Shown piece after piece: positions 1-8,608 of a DNA stretch of 64,000 nucleotides (positions within the stretch are counted from its first letter, which is position 1; every line of letters starts with the position of its first letter). The stretch covers positions 558,001 through 622,000 of the forward strand of contig CAWCPF010000003.1 in assembly GCA_963797485.1 (NCBI GenBank), read 5' to 3'. The translations under genes were made by a program, and so were the position numbers. The DNA comes from CAWAND01 sp963797485 (GTDB lineage Bacteria > Chloroflexota > Anaerolineae > Anaerolineales > E44-bin32). The notes beneath the pieces are model-generated. The model saw only the letters and a program-made list of their open reading frames with translations. It had not been told where the DNA came from and did no database searches.

Positions 1-2
1 CT

Positions 3-698
3 TACATCGACGGCCAACTTCCTTCGGCCGAAGCGGCTGAGATTCAGGCGCGTCTGGCGGTGGAACCGGACCTGAAGGATCTGTTCCGGGAGCTGAGCTG
101 GACGGCTGAAGGCCTCAAGGGTCTGCCAGCCCATCCGGCGCCCCGGCGCTATCGGCTCACCCCGGAAATGGTTGGGCAGTCGGCACCCGTTTGGAGGCTT
201 CCGGCGCTTCGCCTGGCGACGGCCGTCGTCGCCGTGGCGCTGGTGGCCATGGTCGGGTTGGACGCCATCCAGACGGCCGGCGGCACGCGCTTGATCGGCT
301 TGCCGCTGGGCGCGCAGGCGCCCTTGGCCGAGGATGCGGGCCAGTTAGCGGGAACCGGGCCCGACGCGGGCGCCGCCAACACGCAGCCGCTAGGGGGCGG
401 AGAGACGGATAAGACCCCCGAGTCCACCCCCGAGCTGGGGCTGCGAGCCGCGGTCTCCAGCGCCGAAGAGACTACCACCTCGACGGCCGAGGTGCCGCCC
501 ATGGCCCTGGCTGCCCCGCCCGGAGAAGTCGCCTCTTCCACGCCCCCGGAACCGGAGGTGTTTGCCGATTCGCTCCAGCAGAACGCACAGGCCCCGGCGT
601 CGAGTCCTTCTCCCGGGTTGCTCCTCAGGCTGACAGAAATCCTGTTGGGGGCCGCACTCGTGTTCCTGGTTGTGCTCCAGGCGCGGCGCCGGACCTGA
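3..698 (+). CDS. Anti-sigma-factor-like membrane protein (5' end outside window)
   Basis: The frame is open from the first bases. Its visible N-terminal part (YIDGQLPSAEAAEIQARL, then EPDLKDLFREL) matches the helix that follows the HxxxCxxC zinc finger in many anti-sigma factors; the finger itself would lie upstream of the window. A GTG at 60 is in frame but would cut this helix. One hydrophobic segment follows (LATAVVAVALVAMVGL), then a long Pro/Thr/Ala-rich low-complexity stretch, then a second hydrophobic segment at the C-terminus ending in RRRT. It presumably holds a sigma factor at the membrane. The family is inferred from the short N-terminal motif only. The NUDIX gene follows after 3 bases. 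Confidence 0.5.
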   Translation, partial: YIDGQLPSAEAAEIQARLAVEPDLKDLFRELSWTAEGLKGLPAHPAPRRYRLTPEMVGQSAPVWRLPALRLATAVVAVALVAMVGLDAIQTAGGTRLIGLPLGAQAPLAEDAGQLAGTGPDAGAANTQPLGGGETDKTPESTPELGLRAAVSSAEETTTSTAEVPPMALAAPPGEVASSTPPEPEVFADSLQQNAQAPASSPSPGLLLRLTEILLGAALVFLVVLQARRRT

Positions 699-701
699 AG
701 C

Positions 702-1217
702 ATGCACCCTCACGGCCGCCTCGCCTTCTGCACGGCCTGTGGGGGCAGGCTCGAATGGCGAGAGGCGTTCGGCCGAACCCGCCCGGTGTGTGTCGCCTGT
801 GGACGGGTGCACTTCCTGGATCCCAAAGTCGCCTCGGCGGCCTTCGTGGTGCGGGATGGCGAGCTCCTCTTGGTCCGGCGCGTCAATGAACCGGAACTGG
901 GCAAATGGAGCCTCCCGGCAGGCTTCGTCGACGGCGACGAGGACCCGAAGCAGGCCGCCGAGCGCGAAGTCCTCGAAGAGACCGGTCTCGAGATCGAGGC
1001 CACACGTCTCTTGGATGTCATCCACCAGCATGTTGAGGGAGAGGGCGCCAGCATTGTGATTGTCTATCAAGGCAAGCTGCAGGGCGGGAGGCTTGTGGCG
1101 CGAGATGACGTCGATGCCTCGGGCTTCTTTCCGCTGGATAGGCTGCCCCAACTGGCCTTCGAATCCACCCTGCGCACAGTGGAACAATGGAAGCGGTCCG
1201 AGCCGGGCATGCTATAA
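702..1217 (+). CDS. NUDIX hydrolase with N-terminal zinc ribbon
   Basis: 171 aa. Residues about 8-32 carry two CxxC pairs (CTAC and CVAC), a zinc ribbon like that of NudC-type NADH pyrophosphatases and related hydrolases. The NUDIX box follows at about 72-96: G-x5-E-x7-REVLEETGLE, with all the metal-binding Glu residues present. It should hydrolyse a nucleoside diphosphate linked to another group, with Mg2+; the exact substrate cannot be read from the sequence. At 171 aa it is shorter than full NudC and lacks an obvious SQPWPFPxS motif, so a general ADP-ribose/NADH-type NUDIX enzyme is the safer call. Its stop codon lies inside a TATAAT box for the next gene. Confidence 0.85.
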   Translation: MHPHGRLAFCTACGGRLEWREAFGRTRPVCVACGRVHFLDPKVASAAFVVRDGELLLVRRVNEPELGKWSLPAGFVDGDEDPKQAAEREVLEETGLEIEATRLLDVIHQHVEGEGASIVIVYQGKLQGGRLVARDDVDASGFFPLDRLPQLAFESTLRTVEQWKRSEPGML

Positions 1218-1218
1218 T
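1210..1218 (+). promoter_or_regulatory. Extended -10 promoter for the GGDEF gene
   Basis: TGC followed by TATAAT (1213-1218) overlaps the NUDIX stop codon, and CCCGCC follows. No good -35 lies 16-18 bases upstream, so recognition would rely on the TGn extension. The predicted start point is about 25 bases before the GGDEF-gene ATG. Confidence 0.45.
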
Positions 1219-1251
1219 CCCGCCCAACTATTCCTAGGGCAGGTCGCTCGG

Positions 1252-3651
1252 ATGCCCTCCTTCCCTTTCAGGGGCTCTGGAATCCAGATCTTCCTTTTGA
1301 CCCTCGCCGCAGGCGCCTTTTTGGGTTTGGCAGCCATGGGTCTCTTGCCTTGGGCCGCCGCAATCCTGGCCCCCGGGTTCAACGTGGATCTCCCCGCGCA
1401 GGTCCGCTGGGCCTGGGCGTTGGCGTGGCTTGGGGTGGCTGCGCTCCTTGGCCTGGGTTGGGCGGTGTGGTTGGACCGGCGGTTGCTGAGGCCGCTCCGG
1501 GCGTTCACCAAGCACAACCAGACGCTGGCCTCGGGTGAAGGTGATGCGGGGGCGCAGGTTGTGCCCGGCACGGCCGCGCCCGAGATCAGGGAGTTGGCCG
1601 CCAGCTTCAGTCTGTCGATGCGCCGGGTCACCATTATCGAACAACTCAGCCGTCTGATCGTGCAATCCAGAGACCCGATCCGCCTGCGGGAGCAGATGTT
1701 GCCGACACTCATCGAGGCGCTAAACGGCGACCGCGGCAGCCTATGGGCCTCGGCCCCGGATGGCGGCTACTTCGTGGGTGTCGCCGAAGTTCGCGGCTCC
1801 AACGTAGGAGACGACTCCATGCTGGGGGTGCGCATGACTCACGCATCGGAGCCGCTGCTGGAAGCCATGGAACTGCAGGGGGACCCCGTGTTGATCACCG
1901 ATTGTGCCGATCCAGCCTATGCCAGGCTGGTTGGAGACGGCCTCATCGCCCGCTATGCGGTCGGTGCGCTGCTGGGCGTGCCCCTGATGCAGTTGCAGAA
2001 GATGATTGGCTACATGCTCGTCCAGCGCTCCAGCCACGGACATGGCTTCGACGTCGGCGATCTGGGGTTAGCCCGGAGCCTGGGAGCCTTTGCGGCGGTG
2101 GCGCTTGAAAACACGCGCAATCAGGAGGCCGAGCGGGCCAGGACGTCGCGCATGACTGCGCTGGCTGAGCTGGCTGCCACGCTTACCACCCGCCATCGGC
2201 AGCGGGACGTCTTGGACGAGGTTGTCACCCGCGGCGCGGCGCTGGCCAACAGCGCAACCTGCTCTGTCCTACTGGTAAACGAGAGCCTGGACGCCCTGGT
2301 CTTGTCGGCCCAGGTGGGCTTGAGCCCCTCCGAGCTGTCCATGAGTCTCCCGCTGCAACATCCGCTGGTCCATACCTTCCTGGATCAAGGCCAGCCTTTC
2401 ATTGTCGAGGACATCGACCGGTCCATGCCCGAGCTGCGCGGCGTTCTGGTGCGTCCCGATCTGGGCTCAATCTATATTCTCCCCCTGCGGGCCGCCGGGC
2501 GCACCCTGGGCGCGCTCACCCTGGGTTTTCTCGACCACCGGCGGCCCGACGCAGCCGAACTATCGGTGGCCGAGATGCTGGCGAGCGTGGCGGCGGCGGC
2601 TTTGCAGAATGCTTCCGCCTTCGAGGGGGAAGTCGAACAGCGCAATCTGCTCTCGACCGTGGCTGAGATCAGCCGCCGGGTGAGCGGGATCCTGGATACC
2701 GAGTGGATGTTGACCGAGGTTTGCCGCTTGTTAGCCAGGGAGTTCAACTTCGACTGGGTTCACGTCTTCCTGGTGAATGAAACCAGGACGGCCATGACCT
2801 ATGCGGCCGGCTTTGGACCGTTGGGGGAATCGTTTGCCGGCCGCTCGCTGGAACTGCCGGTTGACCAGGCCAGTCTGGTGGGCCGGGTGGCCATCAGCGG
2901 AAATGCTGAGCGCCAGGCTGAGGGCGCCGGCGATGCGTTTCGGGCAAGCGACCCGTCCCTGCAGGAGGTGCGATCCGAAATCGCCCTTCCGGTCATCGCC
3001 CACCAACTGGTCATCGGTATACTCAATGTGCAGTCGGCCCGCGCCAAGGCATTTGGCCCCGACGATGACCGACTGTTGAGTGTCGTCGCCGAGCAGATCA
3101 GTGTGGCCCTCGACAATGCGCATCATCATGCCCAGGTCCAGGCACAGGCCCGGCTGGACAGTCTTACCCAGGTGCTCAATCACGGCGCTTTTCTTGAGGC
3201 CTTGCACGCCAGGGTCGAGGAGGCCAAGGCGTCGGACACACCCCTGAGCTTGATCATGCTGGATGTCGATTACTTCAAAGCGTACAATGACCAATTCGGA
3301 CATGTTTCCGGTGACGCGGCGCTGAGCACCATTGTCCAGGCCATTCGGGCCCACGTGAAGACGCGCGACGCGGTCGGCCGCTGGGGAGGCGAGGAGTTTG
3401 GCGTGGCGCTCGTGGGGGCCACCAAGGTTCAGGCCAGCGGGGTGGCGGATCGCATTCGCGCGACCCTTTCCACGCTCAGTCCCGTCGATAGGCTCGGCCG
3501 TCACATGCCGGCGCCGACTGTGAGTCAGGGGATCGCCGGATGGGGCATCGACGCTGAAGATGCCGACCGGTTGGTGGATGTGGCCGATCAGGCTCTGTAT
3601 GCGGCCAAGGCGCGCGGGCGAGACCAAGTTGTGGTGGCAGGTCAGGCGTGA
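1252..3651 (+). CDS. Membrane GAF-GGDEF diguanylate cyclase
   Basis: 799 aa from ATG 1252. That start gives a hydrophobic N-terminus; the frame is open further upstream but overlaps the NUDIX gene. Order: two membrane segments (about 12-40 and 55-75), a HAMP-like linker (LDRRLLRPLRAF), three GAF-like sensor domains (about 135-300, 310-460, 475-640), then a GGDEF domain. The active-site motif is GGEEF at 712-716, preceded by LDVDYFKAYND, the usual metal/GTP-binding stretch, so it should make cyclic di-GMP. The inhibitory I-site RxxD is KTRD here, missing the first Arg, so product inhibition may be weak. No EAL domain. It sits in front of trmD with a one-base overlap, which suggests co-transcription rather than shared function. 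The GAF ligands are unknown. Confidence 0.85.
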   Translation: MPSFPFRGSGIQIFLLTLAAGAFLGLAAMGLLPWAAAILAPGFNVDLPAQVRWAWALAWLGVAALLGLGWAVWLDRRLLRPLRAFTKHNQTLASGEGDAGAQVVPGTAAPEIRELAASFSLSMRRVTIIEQLSRLIVQSRDPIRLREQMLPTLIEALNGDRGSLWASAPDGGYFVGVAEVRGSNVGDDSMLGVRMTHASEPLLEAMELQGDPVLITDCADPAYARLVGDGLIARYAVGALLGVPLMQLQKMIGYMLVQRSSHGHGFDVGDLGLARSLGAFAAVALENTRNQEAERARTSRMTALAELAATLTTRHRQRDVLDEVVTRGAALANSATCSVLLVNESLDALVLSAQVGLSPSELSMSLPLQHPLVHTFLDQGQPFIVEDIDRSMPELRGVLVRPDLGSIYILPLRAAGRTLGALTLGFLDHRRPDAAELSVAEMLASVAAAALQNASAFEGEVEQRNLLSTVAEISRRVSGILDTEWMLTEVCRLLAREFNFDWVHVFLVNETRTAMTYAAGFGPLGESFAGRSLELPVDQASLVGRVAISGNAERQAEGAGDAFRASDPSLQEVRSEIALPVIAHQLVIGILNVQSARAKAFGPDDDRLLSVVAEQISVALDNAHHHAQVQAQARLDSLTQVLNHGAFLEALHARVEEAKASDTPLSLIMLDVDYFKAYNDQFGHVSGDAALSTIVQAIRAHVKTRDAVGRWGGEEFGVALVGATKVQASGVADRIRATLSTLSPVDRLGRHMPAPTVSQGIAGWGIDAEDADRLVDVADQALYAAKARGRDQVVVAGQA

Positions 3652-4412
3652 TGCGCTTCGAAGTGTTCAGCCTGCTCCCCGAAGTCATGCCGCCCTATCT
3701 CGAGGCCAGCATACTCGGCCGCGCCCAGTCGGAGGGGCTGATCGAGATCCGGCTGCATGACATTCGCCAGTACACGACCGACCGGCACCGGACTACCGAC
3801 GACGAGCCGTACGGCGGGGGCGGCGGCATGGTCATGAAACCCGAGCCCATCTTCTTGGCGCTCGAGTTTGTGCTGGGCGCGGAACTCGAGACGACCCCGG
3901 TGATCCTACTCACCCCGCAGGGCAGGTTGCTGGATCAGCACAAGGCTGCCTGGCTGGCTCGACAGCCGCGGCTGGCGCTGATCGCCGGCCGCTACGAAGG
4001 TGTGGACGAGCGTGTGCGCGAGCATCTGGCCACCGACGAGATCTCAATTGGTGACTACGTGCTGACCGGCGGCGAACTCCCGGCGCTCATCCTCATCGAC
4101 GCGGTGGCGCGCTGGATCCCCGGCGTGCTGGGTGACGAGTCAGCCGTAACCCACGATTCTTATTCGGGCGGATTGCTGGAACACCCGCACTACACTCGGC
4201 CGGGGGAGTTCCGCGGGTGGACCGTTCCGGATGTGCTGCGATCCGGAGATCATGCCGCTATTGAGCGCTGGCGCCGCCAGCAATCACTCTTGCGCACGCT
4301 GGAGCGGCGCCCTGATTTGCTCGATCGGGCCGCGCTGGATGATGCCGACCGGGCATTCCTGGCGCAAGCAGGTTCGGGAAATCCAGGCACGCCCGATGAT
4401 GACAAGGAGTAG
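3651..4412 (+). CDS. trmD: tRNA (guanine-N1)-methyltransferase TrmD
   Basis: 253 aa. It methylates G37 at N1 in tRNAs that read codons starting with C, using S-adenosylmethionine, and so prevents +1 slippage of the ribosome. Diagnostic stretches: MRFEVFSLLPE at the start, the EPYGGGGGMVMKPEPIF loop, GRYEGVDERV, and SIGDYVLTGGELPAL in the trefoil-knot SAM site. The ATG at 3651 overlaps the stop of the GGDEF gene by one base (TGATG). It is not beside rpsP-rimM-rplS as in many bacteria. Given the frameshift observations in this window, an intact trmD is worth noting, because its loss raises +1 frameshifting. Confidence 0.95.
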   Translation: MRFEVFSLLPEVMPPYLEASILGRAQSEGLIEIRLHDIRQYTTDRHRTTDDEPYGGGGGMVMKPEPIFLALEFVLGAELETTPVILLTPQGRLLDQHKAAWLARQPRLALIAGRYEGVDERVREHLATDEISIGDYVLTGGELPALILIDAVARWIPGVLGDESAVTHDSYSGGLLEHPHYTRPGEFRGWTVPDVLRSGDHAAIERWRRQQSLLRTLERRPDLLDRAALDDADRAFLAQAGSGNPGTPDDDKE

Positions 4413-4416
4413 GGGG

Positions 4417-6330
4417 ATGTATGCCAAAGGTTGGATCTTGGTCGTTTTGGGCGCCGGGCTGCTGACCGCCGTGGCCTGCACGCGCCTGCCTGAGCCGGGG
4501 TTGCCTACGCTTGCGGCCACACAGGGCCCGCCGCCTGCCCTTCCGACCCCGACGCCCCCGCCGGCCCACACCGATCTGGTGGTGTGCCTGGCCGATGAGC
4601 CCGCTTCCTTGTATCTGTATGGCGACACGAATCGAGAGGCGGACGCTATCCTGCAGGTCATCTATGACGGTCCCATGACTCTGACGTCGTTTGAGTATCG
4701 GTCCAGCCTGCTGGAGAAGCTGCCCAGCTTCGCCGATGGGGATGCGCGCCTGGGAACGGTCAGCCTGCGCGCTGGTGATGTGTACCTGAACCCGGAAACA
4801 GACCAGCCCGATGTCCTGGCCTCGGGCCAACCCTACCTGCCGGCAGGCTGTGATCGCCCGGACTGCATCCAGAAGTACCGCACCGGCGAAGTGCAGATGG
4901 ACAGGCTGGTGGCGGATTTTTCCCTCAGGCCCGATTTGACTTGGTCGGACGGTGAGCCGCTCACCGCCGGCGATTCGGTGTTCTCGTTTCGGTTGGATGG
5001 AGATCCGGACACCCCGACCACCAAGTATCTGTTCGACCGGACCTTCAGCTACAAGGCTCTGGATGGTCAGACCCTGGAGTGGACCGGCCTGCCAGGCTTC
5101 ATCGATGCCGAGTACCAGAGCAACATCTGGACCCCGCTTCCCGAACATCAACTCAAAGACCTATCTGCCGAGGCGTTGACGACAGCGGAGGTGAGCGCCC
5201 GGCTCCCAATGGGATGGGGCCCGTACCAGATCGACAAATGGGTCGCCGGCCAGCAAGTCGTCTTGACTCCGAATGACCACTTCTGGGAGGGGATCGAACA
5301 GCAGCCTTTCAAGCGCATCGTCTTTCGATTTCTTGGCGGCCAGGCCGATACGGCCGCCGATCAGCTTCGCACGGGTGAATGTGACGCGCTGGACGAGAAT
5401 TTGCTCGGACCAGAGGACTTGCCGGGGCTCGAGGCGGCACAAACCGCTGGCGAGATCCAGGTAGCCAGCTTCGCCGGCTCGCTGGTGATGCGACTGGATC
5501 TGAATCTCGATCCGGTGGGGGTAGGCGCTGGACCGGGTTTGTTCTCGGACCCACGCACCCGCCGCGCCCTGGACATGTGCATCGACCGCCAGTCTTTAAT
5601 CACCGGGGACCTGAGCGGCGCCGGCCAGGCGGCGGACAGTTTTCTGCCTGGCGAGCATCCGTTGTATGCCTCCCCGGATCCGGCCCCGGCGTTCGATCCC
5701 AAGTCGGGTCAACAATTGTTGGATGACGCCGGATGGAAACAAGTCGAGGCTGACACGTCCACCAGAGTGTCGAACGGCGTGTCCGGAGTTCCCGATGGCA
5801 CGCCCCTGCGCTTTGAGATCCTGGCTCCGCAAGGAAGTGTGTACGCCGCTCTGGGATCCAGTCTGGCTTCCGAGCTGGCCGGATGCGGCGTAGAGGTAAA
5901 TGTCCGGCAGCTTGCGCCGGCGGACCTTTTTGCGGGTTGGCCGGACGGGCCGGTTTTCGGTCGCGGATTCCAGGCGGTCATGTGGTCTTGGCCATCGGCG
6001 AGCGCGCCGCCGTGTGAGATGTTTAGCTCGTGGGAGATTCCATCTGCGGATCACCCGTTTGGCAGCAATGCGTCCGGCTTCTCCGACCCGGATTATGATG
6101 CCGCCTGCCGCGAGTTGATGTTCCAGGTGCCGGACATGGCGACCTACGCCGACGCGGCGGCGCGAGTTCAGTCCGTATTTCAGACAGAGCTGCCAGCACT
6201 GCCGCTCTTCGTCCGGCCCCGGATCGTGGCCTACGCTGCCTGGCTTTGCGGAGTCGAACCTGACGCCTCAGCCTTGAGCGTGCTCGGGAATCTCGCAAAT
6301 CTGGCCGTCTGCCCGGCTCCGGGTGGATGA
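4417..6330 (+). CDS. Peptide ABC transporter substrate-binding lipoprotein
   Basis: 637 aa from ATG 4417. A purine-rich stretch overlapping the trmD stop serves as ribosome binding site. Residues 1-18 form a lipoprotein signal ending in TAVAC, then a Pro/Thr linker (PTPTPPPAH). The body is of the SBP_bac_5 family that binds peptides or similar solutes: LVVCLADEPASLYLYGD, the DLTWSDGEPLTAGDSVFSF region, and LDMCIDRQSLITGDLSG with the conserved ALDxxIDRQ stretch. It has no permease or ATPase beside it; it may feed the importer 1.2 kb downstream or act as a sensor. It starts 4 bases after trmD. Confidence 0.85.
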   Translation: MYAKGWILVVLGAGLLTAVACTRLPEPGLPTLAATQGPPPALPTPTPPPAHTDLVVCLADEPASLYLYGDTNREADAILQVIYDGPMTLTSFEYRSSLLEKLPSFADGDARLGTVSLRAGDVYLNPETDQPDVLASGQPYLPAGCDRPDCIQKYRTGEVQMDRLVADFSLRPDLTWSDGEPLTAGDSVFSFRLDGDPDTPTTKYLFDRTFSYKALDGQTLEWTGLPGFIDAEYQSNIWTPLPEHQLKDLSAEALTTAEVSARLPMGWGPYQIDKWVAGQQVVLTPNDHFWEGIEQQPFKRIVFRFLGGQADTAADQLRTGECDALDENLLGPEDLPGLEAAQTAGEIQVASFAGSLVMRLDLNLDPVGVGAGPGLFSDPRTRRALDMCIDRQSLITGDLSGAGQAADSFLPGEHPLYASPDPAPAFDPKSGQQLLDDAGWKQVEADTSTRVSNGVSGVPDGTPLRFEILAPQGSVYAALGSSLASELAGCGVEVNVRQLAPADLFAGWPDGPVFGRGFQAVMWSWPSASAPPCEMFSSWEIPSADHPFGSNASGFSDPDYDAACRELMFQVPDMATYADAAARVQSVFQTELPALPLFVRPRIVAYAAWLCGVEPDASALSVLGNLANLAVCPAPGG

Positions 6331-6447
6331 CCGGCTGAGCGACTTGGTGGCCCAAACCGGGGTATGCTTGGGTGACAGGTTTATGAACCTCTTGGGCCAG
6401 CTGGGGGTAATCAATCTAGAAAGAGTGACTCGCGAGATAGGTCGTAA

Positions 6448-7033
6448 TTGGCGGACCAAAGTAGCGACCGAGCTTTGATCCTGAACCTGCAACGGGGTCA
6501 ACTGGACGCTCTGGGGTTGCTTTATGATCGCCACCACCAGAGAGTTCTATCGAACCGCGCTCATGATCACCAACGACGATGAGGCGGCGGCCGACCTGCT
6601 TCAAGACGTCTTTCTGAGATTGCACCGCTTTGCCCATCGTGTGGACCCAGATCGGCCGCTTGAGCCTTGGTTGTACCGCGTCACCGCCAATCTGGCCTAC
6701 ACCTGGATCAAGCAGCGCAAACGCTGGACGAGTTACCTGGTCGAATTGGGGGAGTGGCTTAGCCGGGAGGTCCGGCCGACGCCGCTCCACCAATTGGAGA
6801 TTAAGGAGCAGGCCGAACGGGTTCGGCACGCCGTGGCCATGCTTCCGTTCCAGCAGCGGGTCGTGATCGTCATGTACTACGTCAATGACCTCCCGTTGGT
6901 GAAGATTGCCGAGGTGCTGGGGGTTCCGGAGGGTACTGTGAAGTCACGGATGCATTATGCGAGGAACACTTTGAAAAGGCAGTTGAAGACCGAAACGTGG
7001 CAGGCAACCCTGGCGGCCTATGAATACTCCTGA
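6448..7033 (+). CDS. ECF RNA polymerase sigma factor with an internal frame break
   Basis: The true N-terminus seems to start at TTG 6448 (ADQSSDRALILNLQRGQ, then LDALGLLYDRHHQRV), the usual start of sigma region 2. Translation then has to shift by one base at 6545-6547 to join YRTALMITNDDEAAADLLQD and the rest: region 2.4 (EPWLYRVTANLAYTWIKQRK) and region 4 (LPFQQRVVIVMYYVNDLPL, then the helix-turn-helix VPEGTVKSRMHYAR). Corrected for the one extra base, the protein is 194 aa, normal for an ECF sigma. As written, the longest frame starts at ATG 6524 and lacks most of region 2.1. The small downstream gene overlaps its end and may be its regulator. Confidence 0.8.
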
Positions 7034-7298
7034 GGCAGAGAACGAACTGCAGTTCGACCGGGCGCTTCATCTGGCTTTCATGGATTGGAATGCGGACCTG
7101 GTTGCGCCGCGCGGCCTTCGCTCCCGGCTTCTGGCCACCGCCGCCTTGCACAATGACCGGGCTCGGCCGGAGCAGACGCGCTCGCGCCGGCGAACCTCGC
7201 GGCCTTCGCCCTACAAGGATCTCGATCACCGCACGACCAACAATGTCATGTTGTATGCCAGCCCTCTGGGTTTTGGCATGCTCAGCCTGCGGGCATGA
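7020..7298 (+). CDS. Small protein overlapping the sigma gene, possible anti-sigma remnant
   Basis: 92 aa. The ATG lies 14 bases inside the 3' end of the sigma-factor gene, the arrangement typical of a co-translated anti-sigma factor. The first 45 residues (NTPEAENELQFDRALHLAF) look like a soluble N-terminal domain. The rest is Arg/Ser-rich and has no membrane segment, so it is either a short soluble regulator or a truncated gene. I do not recognise a family. Position is the main evidence. Confidence 0.4.
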   Translation: MNTPEAENELQFDRALHLAFMDWNADLVAPRGLRSRLLATAALHNDRARPEQTRSRRRTSRPSPYKDLDHRTTNNVMLYASPLGFGMLSLRA

Positions 7299-7344
7299 GC
7301 CTTTGCACTTGTCTGGACAACCGAATTGAATGTGGGGCCAATGG

Positions 7345-7372
7345 TTGACGAGGACCTGTTTGTGGTTATAAT
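7345..7372 (+). promoter_or_regulatory. Strong promoter for the opp operon
   Basis: TTGACG (7345-7350), a 16-base spacer, and TATAAT (7367-7372), followed by CCCGGC. This is the closest match to a housekeeping sigma consensus in the first 20 kb. It leaves a leader of roughly 190 bases before the ATPase gene. Confidence 0.75.
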
Positions 7373-7412
7373 CCCGGCAAGCATAAGGACTCCTAGGGTA
7401 GATTTTCCAAGC

Positions 7413-7449
7413 GGCAGGGCGTTGGTATTTAAGAGACGGCCTGCCTTTT
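7413..7449 (+). terminator. Leader attenuator hairpin upstream of the opp operon
   Basis: GGCAGGGCG (7413-7421) pairs with CGGCCTGCC (7437-7445) with one mismatch, around a 15-base loop, and is followed at once by TTTT. It lies between the promoter and the first ATPase gene, so it looks like a conditional terminator in a 5' leader. What would switch it is not visible. Confidence 0.5.
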
Positions 7450-7573
7450 CTACCATGCCGTGACCGGCCCCCCATCGTGATGCAACCCGGGGGTATCCGG
7501 ACGGCTCGAAGGCTGCCTCTCCAAACGGAGCGCCGGCCCGTGCGACAAGCCCATTAGGACGGAGAAGAATCCC

Positions 7574-8608
7574 TTGTCTCGCAACATCCTTGAAATCAAG
7601 GACCTGACTACCAGGTTCAACACCGAAGAAGGGACCGTCCAGGCAGTCAACGGGATTTCATACAACATTGAAGAGGGGGAGTCGGTAGGCATCGTCGGCG
7701 AGAGCGGCTGCGGTAAGAGCGTCTCGGTTTTGTCGGTCATGCGCTTGCTCCCCGAGCCACCGGCGACAGTCGCCGGTCATGTGATCTTCAACGGCCAGGA
7801 CCTGCTCGAGCTGCCTCAAGCCAAGATGCGCAACATCCGGGGCAGCCAGATCGCCATGATCTTTCAAGATCCCATGACGTCCCTCAACCCCGTGCTGACT
7901 ATCGGGCTTCAGCTCAAGGAACCGCTCACGGTTCATCTGGGCATGAGCGAGGAAGATGCGGAGGAGCGGGCCGCCCAGCTCTTGGAGTTGGTGGGGATCC
8001 CCAACGCCCGCGACCGACTGAACGACTATCCCCACCAGTTTTCTGGCGGCATGCGCCAGCGAGCCATGATTGCCATGGCGCTGAGCTGCAACCCGGCCCT
8101 GCTGATTGCCGATGAACCCACGACCGCCCTGGACGTGACCATTCAGGCTCAGATCATCGATCTGGTCCTGCGCCTGCGGGAGCAGTTCGGGATGTCTCTG
8201 ATCTGGATCACGCATGACTTGGGTGTCGTGGCCGGTTTGGCCGATCGGGTGCTGGTCATGTATGCCGGGTTCGTTGTCGAAGATTCCCGGGTCGCCGATC
8301 TCTACGATCATCCCCTGCACCCCTACACGGCCTTATTGCTGAGATCCCTGCCCCGGATGGACAAGGACCAGGACGGAAAACTTGAGGCCATTCAGGGCAT
8401 GCCGCCTGACCTGGTTGACCTGCCGATAGGCTGTCCATTTGCCAGCCGCTGTCCTTTCGTCCAGGACATTTGTCGGGAGCACAACCCTCCGTTGTATCGG
8501 ATCGAGGCCCAGCACAGCGCCGCCTGTTGGGTTGACATGAGCACCAGCACGCTGCGGCCGGACATGCTGGCTGAGGCCGGCATCAAGGTTGCCGAGGCGG
8601 TCGCATGA
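7574..8608 (+). CDS. oppD: Oligopeptide/dipeptide ABC transporter ATPase, OppD type
   Basis: 344 aa from TTG 7574, with a GGACGGAGAAG ribosome site about 5 bases upstream. Walker A is GESGCGKS (about 43-50), the Q-loop FQDPMTSLNP, the signature SGGMRQR, Walker B ALLIADEPTTALD, and the switch His in WITHDLGVV. The C-terminal oligo_HPY region has a Cys cluster (CPFASRCPF, then two more Cys), which in some OppD/DppD proteins binds an iron-sulfur cluster. It powers peptide uptake together with the next ATPase as a heterodimer. Its stop overlaps the next start (ATGA). Confidence 0.92.
   Translation: MSRNILEIKDLTTRFNTEEGTVQAVNGISYNIEEGESVGIVGESGCGKSVSVLSVMRLLPEPPATVAGHVIFNGQDLLELPQAKMRNIRGSQIAMIFQDPMTSLNPVLTIGLQLKEPLTVHLGMSEEDAEERAAQLLELVGIPNARDRLNDYPHQFSGGMRQRAMIAMALSCNPALLIADEPTTALDVTIQAQIIDLVLRLREQFGMSLIWITHDLGVVAGLADRVLVMYAGFVVEDSRVADLYDHPLHPYTALLLRSLPRMDKDQDGKLEAIQGMPPDLVDLPIGCPFASRCPFVQDICREHNPPLYRIEAQHSAACWVDMSTSTLRPDMLAEAGIKVAEAVA

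Noticed and set aside
149..703. Long minus-strand frame opposite the anti-sigma-like gene
   Set aside because: It is the GC-rich shadow of the plus-strand gene, with no conserved motif or start context. Many similar antisense frames across the window were dropped for the same reason.
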